Below are positions 62,657 through 64,000 of a stretch of DNA of 64,000 nt, in pieces; the first letter of the stretch is position 1, and each line of letters starts with the position of its first letter. A program made the translations under genes and the position numbers. Origin of the DNA: Woeseiaceae bacterium. Lineage in GTDB: Bacteria > Pseudomonadota > Gammaproteobacteria > Steroidobacterales > Woeseiaceae. The notes below the pieces were generated by a model. The model made no database searches. It saw only the letters and a list, made by a program, of their open reading frames with translations, and had not been told where the DNA came from. Location of the stretch: the NCBI GenBank assembly GCA_028280615.1, contig JANQLK010000002.1, forward strand, positions 124,001 to 188,000, given 5' to 3'.

Positions 62657-64000
62657 TTAGATCAGGTTGTAGATCAGTACCGCGCCGACCCCGACCGGCG
62701 TAAGGTAACGCAGCAGGAATCGCCAGATCTCCAGCAGCCGCGACTCGCCCAGACCCAGTTCGTCTGCGAGCGCTTCGCGTGACAGCACATGCCCGGCATA
62801 GATCGCGATCAACAGGCCACCGAGCGGAAGCAACAGGTTCGAAGTGACGAAATCGAGAAAATCGAAGAGGTTCATGCCGAAGACCGTCACGTCGGCGGCA
62901 ACGTTGAAGGCGAGCACCGAGCTAATGCCCAGCATCCAGATCGACGTGCCCATGACTGTCGTGGCCTTTGGCCGCGTCCATGCCCGGCGCTGCTCGAGAT
63001 ACTCGACGACCGGCTCGAGAATCGAAATCGTCGAAGACAGGGCGGCGATCGCCAGGAACAGGAAGAACAACATGGCGACGAGGCTGCCGCCCGGCACCTC
63101 GGTGAAGGCGATGGGCAGCGTCACGAAGATCAGACCCGGGCCGGCGCCGGGCTCCAGTCCCTGCGCGAATACGATCGGGAATATCGCAAGGCCGGCGAGG
63201 AGTGCGACCAGGGTGTCCAGTCCGGCGATCGCGAAGGATGCTTTGCCGATGGAGACGTGCCGCTTGAGATACGAACCGTAGGCCATCATTGCGGTCATGC
63301 CGACACTCAGCGTAAAGAACGCATGGCCAAGCGCCACGAGCACGGCCTCCCAGCTCAAGGCCGAGAAATCGGGCTTGAACAGGAAGGTGATGGCGCTCGT
63401 GAACCGTCCGGTCGTTGCGGCGGCATAAACGACGAGCGCAATCAGCAGCAGGAAGAGGCCAGGTACCATCCAGCAGACAGCACGTTCCAGGCCGCTGCGA
63501 ATCCCTCCAGCGACGATCAGCATCGTGATGCCCATGATCAGCGTGTGCCCGGCAAGCAGTGCGGCAGGGCTGGCCAGCAGGTTCGCGAACAGGTCGCCCA
63601 TTGCCAGAGCGACATCGTGAGACTCGCTGCCTGCCGCCGCAATCTGTCCGTCCACGACGAACCAGAGGTACGAGAGCGACCAGCCCGCCACGACGCTGTA
63701 AAACGAGAGGATCAGGAAGGCACAGCCGATACCAATCCAGCCGATGACTCGCCAGTTTTTGGAGTGACCCTCGCGAGCGGCCAGCGATTCGAAACTGTGA
63801 ATGGGACTGCCGCCGCCCCGCCGGCCGATCATGATTTCCGCTGCCAGTATGGGCAATCCGATGAGTCCGATGCAGGCGAGATAGACGAGTACGAAAGCGC
63901 CGCCCCCGTACTCGCCCGCGATGTACGGAAACTTCCAGACGTTGCCGAGCCCGACAGCGGAACCCGCGGCAGCCAGGATGAACGCCATACGTGATGACCA
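62657..64000 (-). CDS. Sodium-dependent NSS-family transporter (partial)
   Basis: 448 codons shown. The frame runs off the window: codons before Met at 63988 read WSSR, as expected for WSSR-(L/M)-xFILAAAGSAVGLGN. The N-terminal motif GSAVGLGNVWKFPY is the family Na+ site region, and about twelve membrane spans are seen. It imports amino acids or related substrates with sodium. It is a convergent neighbour of the heme operon and is probably unrelated to it. Confidence 0.92.
   Translation of the reverse strand, partial: WSSRMAFILAAAGSAVGLGNVWKFPYIAGEYGGGAFVLVYLACIGLIGLPILAAEIMIGRRGGGSPIHSFESLAAREGHSKNWRVIGWIGIGCAFLILSFYSVVAGWSLSYLWFVVDGQIAAAGSESHDVALAMGDLFANLLASPAALLAGHTLIMGITMLIVAGGIRSGLERAVCWMVPGLFLLLIALVVYAAATTGRFTSAITFLFKPDFSALSWEAVLVALGHAFFTLSVGMTAMMAYGSYLKRHVSIGKASFAIAGLDTLVALLAGLAIFPIVFAQGLEPGAGPGLIFVTLPIAFTEVPGGSLVAMLFFLFLAIAALSSTISILEPVVEYLEQRRAWTRPKATTVMGTSIWMLGISSVLAFNVAADVTVFGMNLFDFLDFVTSNLLLPLGGLLIAIYAGHVLSREALADELGLGESRLLEIWRFLLRYLTPVGVGAVLIYNLI

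Overview
The window is about 64 kb of roughly 60% GC, densely coding bacterial chromosome. Several features point to an environmental Gram-negative proteobacterium: three TonB-dependent receptors, one of the Xanthomonas/Caulobacter type; an RND efflux triad; a two-partner secretion pair; LpxR-type lipid A deacylases; and many outer-membrane lipoproteins. It looks most like a gammaproteobacterium near the Xanthomonadales/Nevskiales/Woeseia lineages, but no marker gene in the window settles this. I saw no rRNA, tRNA, CRISPR array or complete insertion sequence.

Layout. 1-8721 is a GlcNAc/chitin-oligosaccharide locus. Leftward it carries a TonB receptor, a halogenase remnant, an intact flavin-dependent halogenase and a GH20 hexosaminidase that runs off the edge. 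Rightward it carries a GntR regulator, a SIS-type glucosamine-6-P deaminase and NagA. A DasR-like operator lies in the shared promoter. 8765-10374 is an aminotransferase/cysteine-hydrolase pair. 10647-16551 is a TpsB/TpsA secretion pair, followed by a secreted HExxH protein. 18071-20557 is a small secreted protein plus a LytS/LytTR two-component system. 20742-26000 is a patchwork of small enzymes, an ArsR/VOC pair, an AT-rich insert and several broken genes. 26237-28405 is an S9 peptidase. 28454-36728 is an iron-uptake region: FecI, FecR and a TonB receptor leftward, and a FecBCD-type ABC importer of strikingly high GC rightward. 36823-42572 holds small NTF2-like and hydrolase genes with LysR, AraC and TetR regulators. 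43043-49836 is a RND adaptor/permease/outer-membrane factor operon ending in an LpxR homologue. 49943-51183 is MarR plus a CPBP protease. 51226-52597 is DUF1801 plus a rhodanese lipoprotein. 52762-58117 is a second LpxR homologue with an ABC ATPase, FtsX-like permease and HlyD-like adaptor. 59202-62644 is a Fur-controlled heme locus: hemP, heme receptor and a DUF6607-like lipoprotein. The right edge cuts an NSS sodium symporter.

How the genes work together. The left locus would import chitin oligosaccharides, trim them and convert GlcNAc-6-P to fructose-6-P under one GntR regulator. Two separate iron systems (FecIR/TonB/ABC and hemP/receptor) cover siderophore-type and heme iron. Two unrelated exporters each carry an LpxR-like lipid A deacylase in the same operon, which is the most intriguing repeated arrangement here.

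The window also holds many gene remnants: halogenase, AHSA1/SRPBCC, GFA, serine beta-lactamase-like, NTF2 and possibly TetR. Several still sit in stop/start-overlap (ATGA- or GTGA-type) arrangements, suggesting small deletions and gene decay. All functions are read from sequence motifs and family knowledge; no database search was run.
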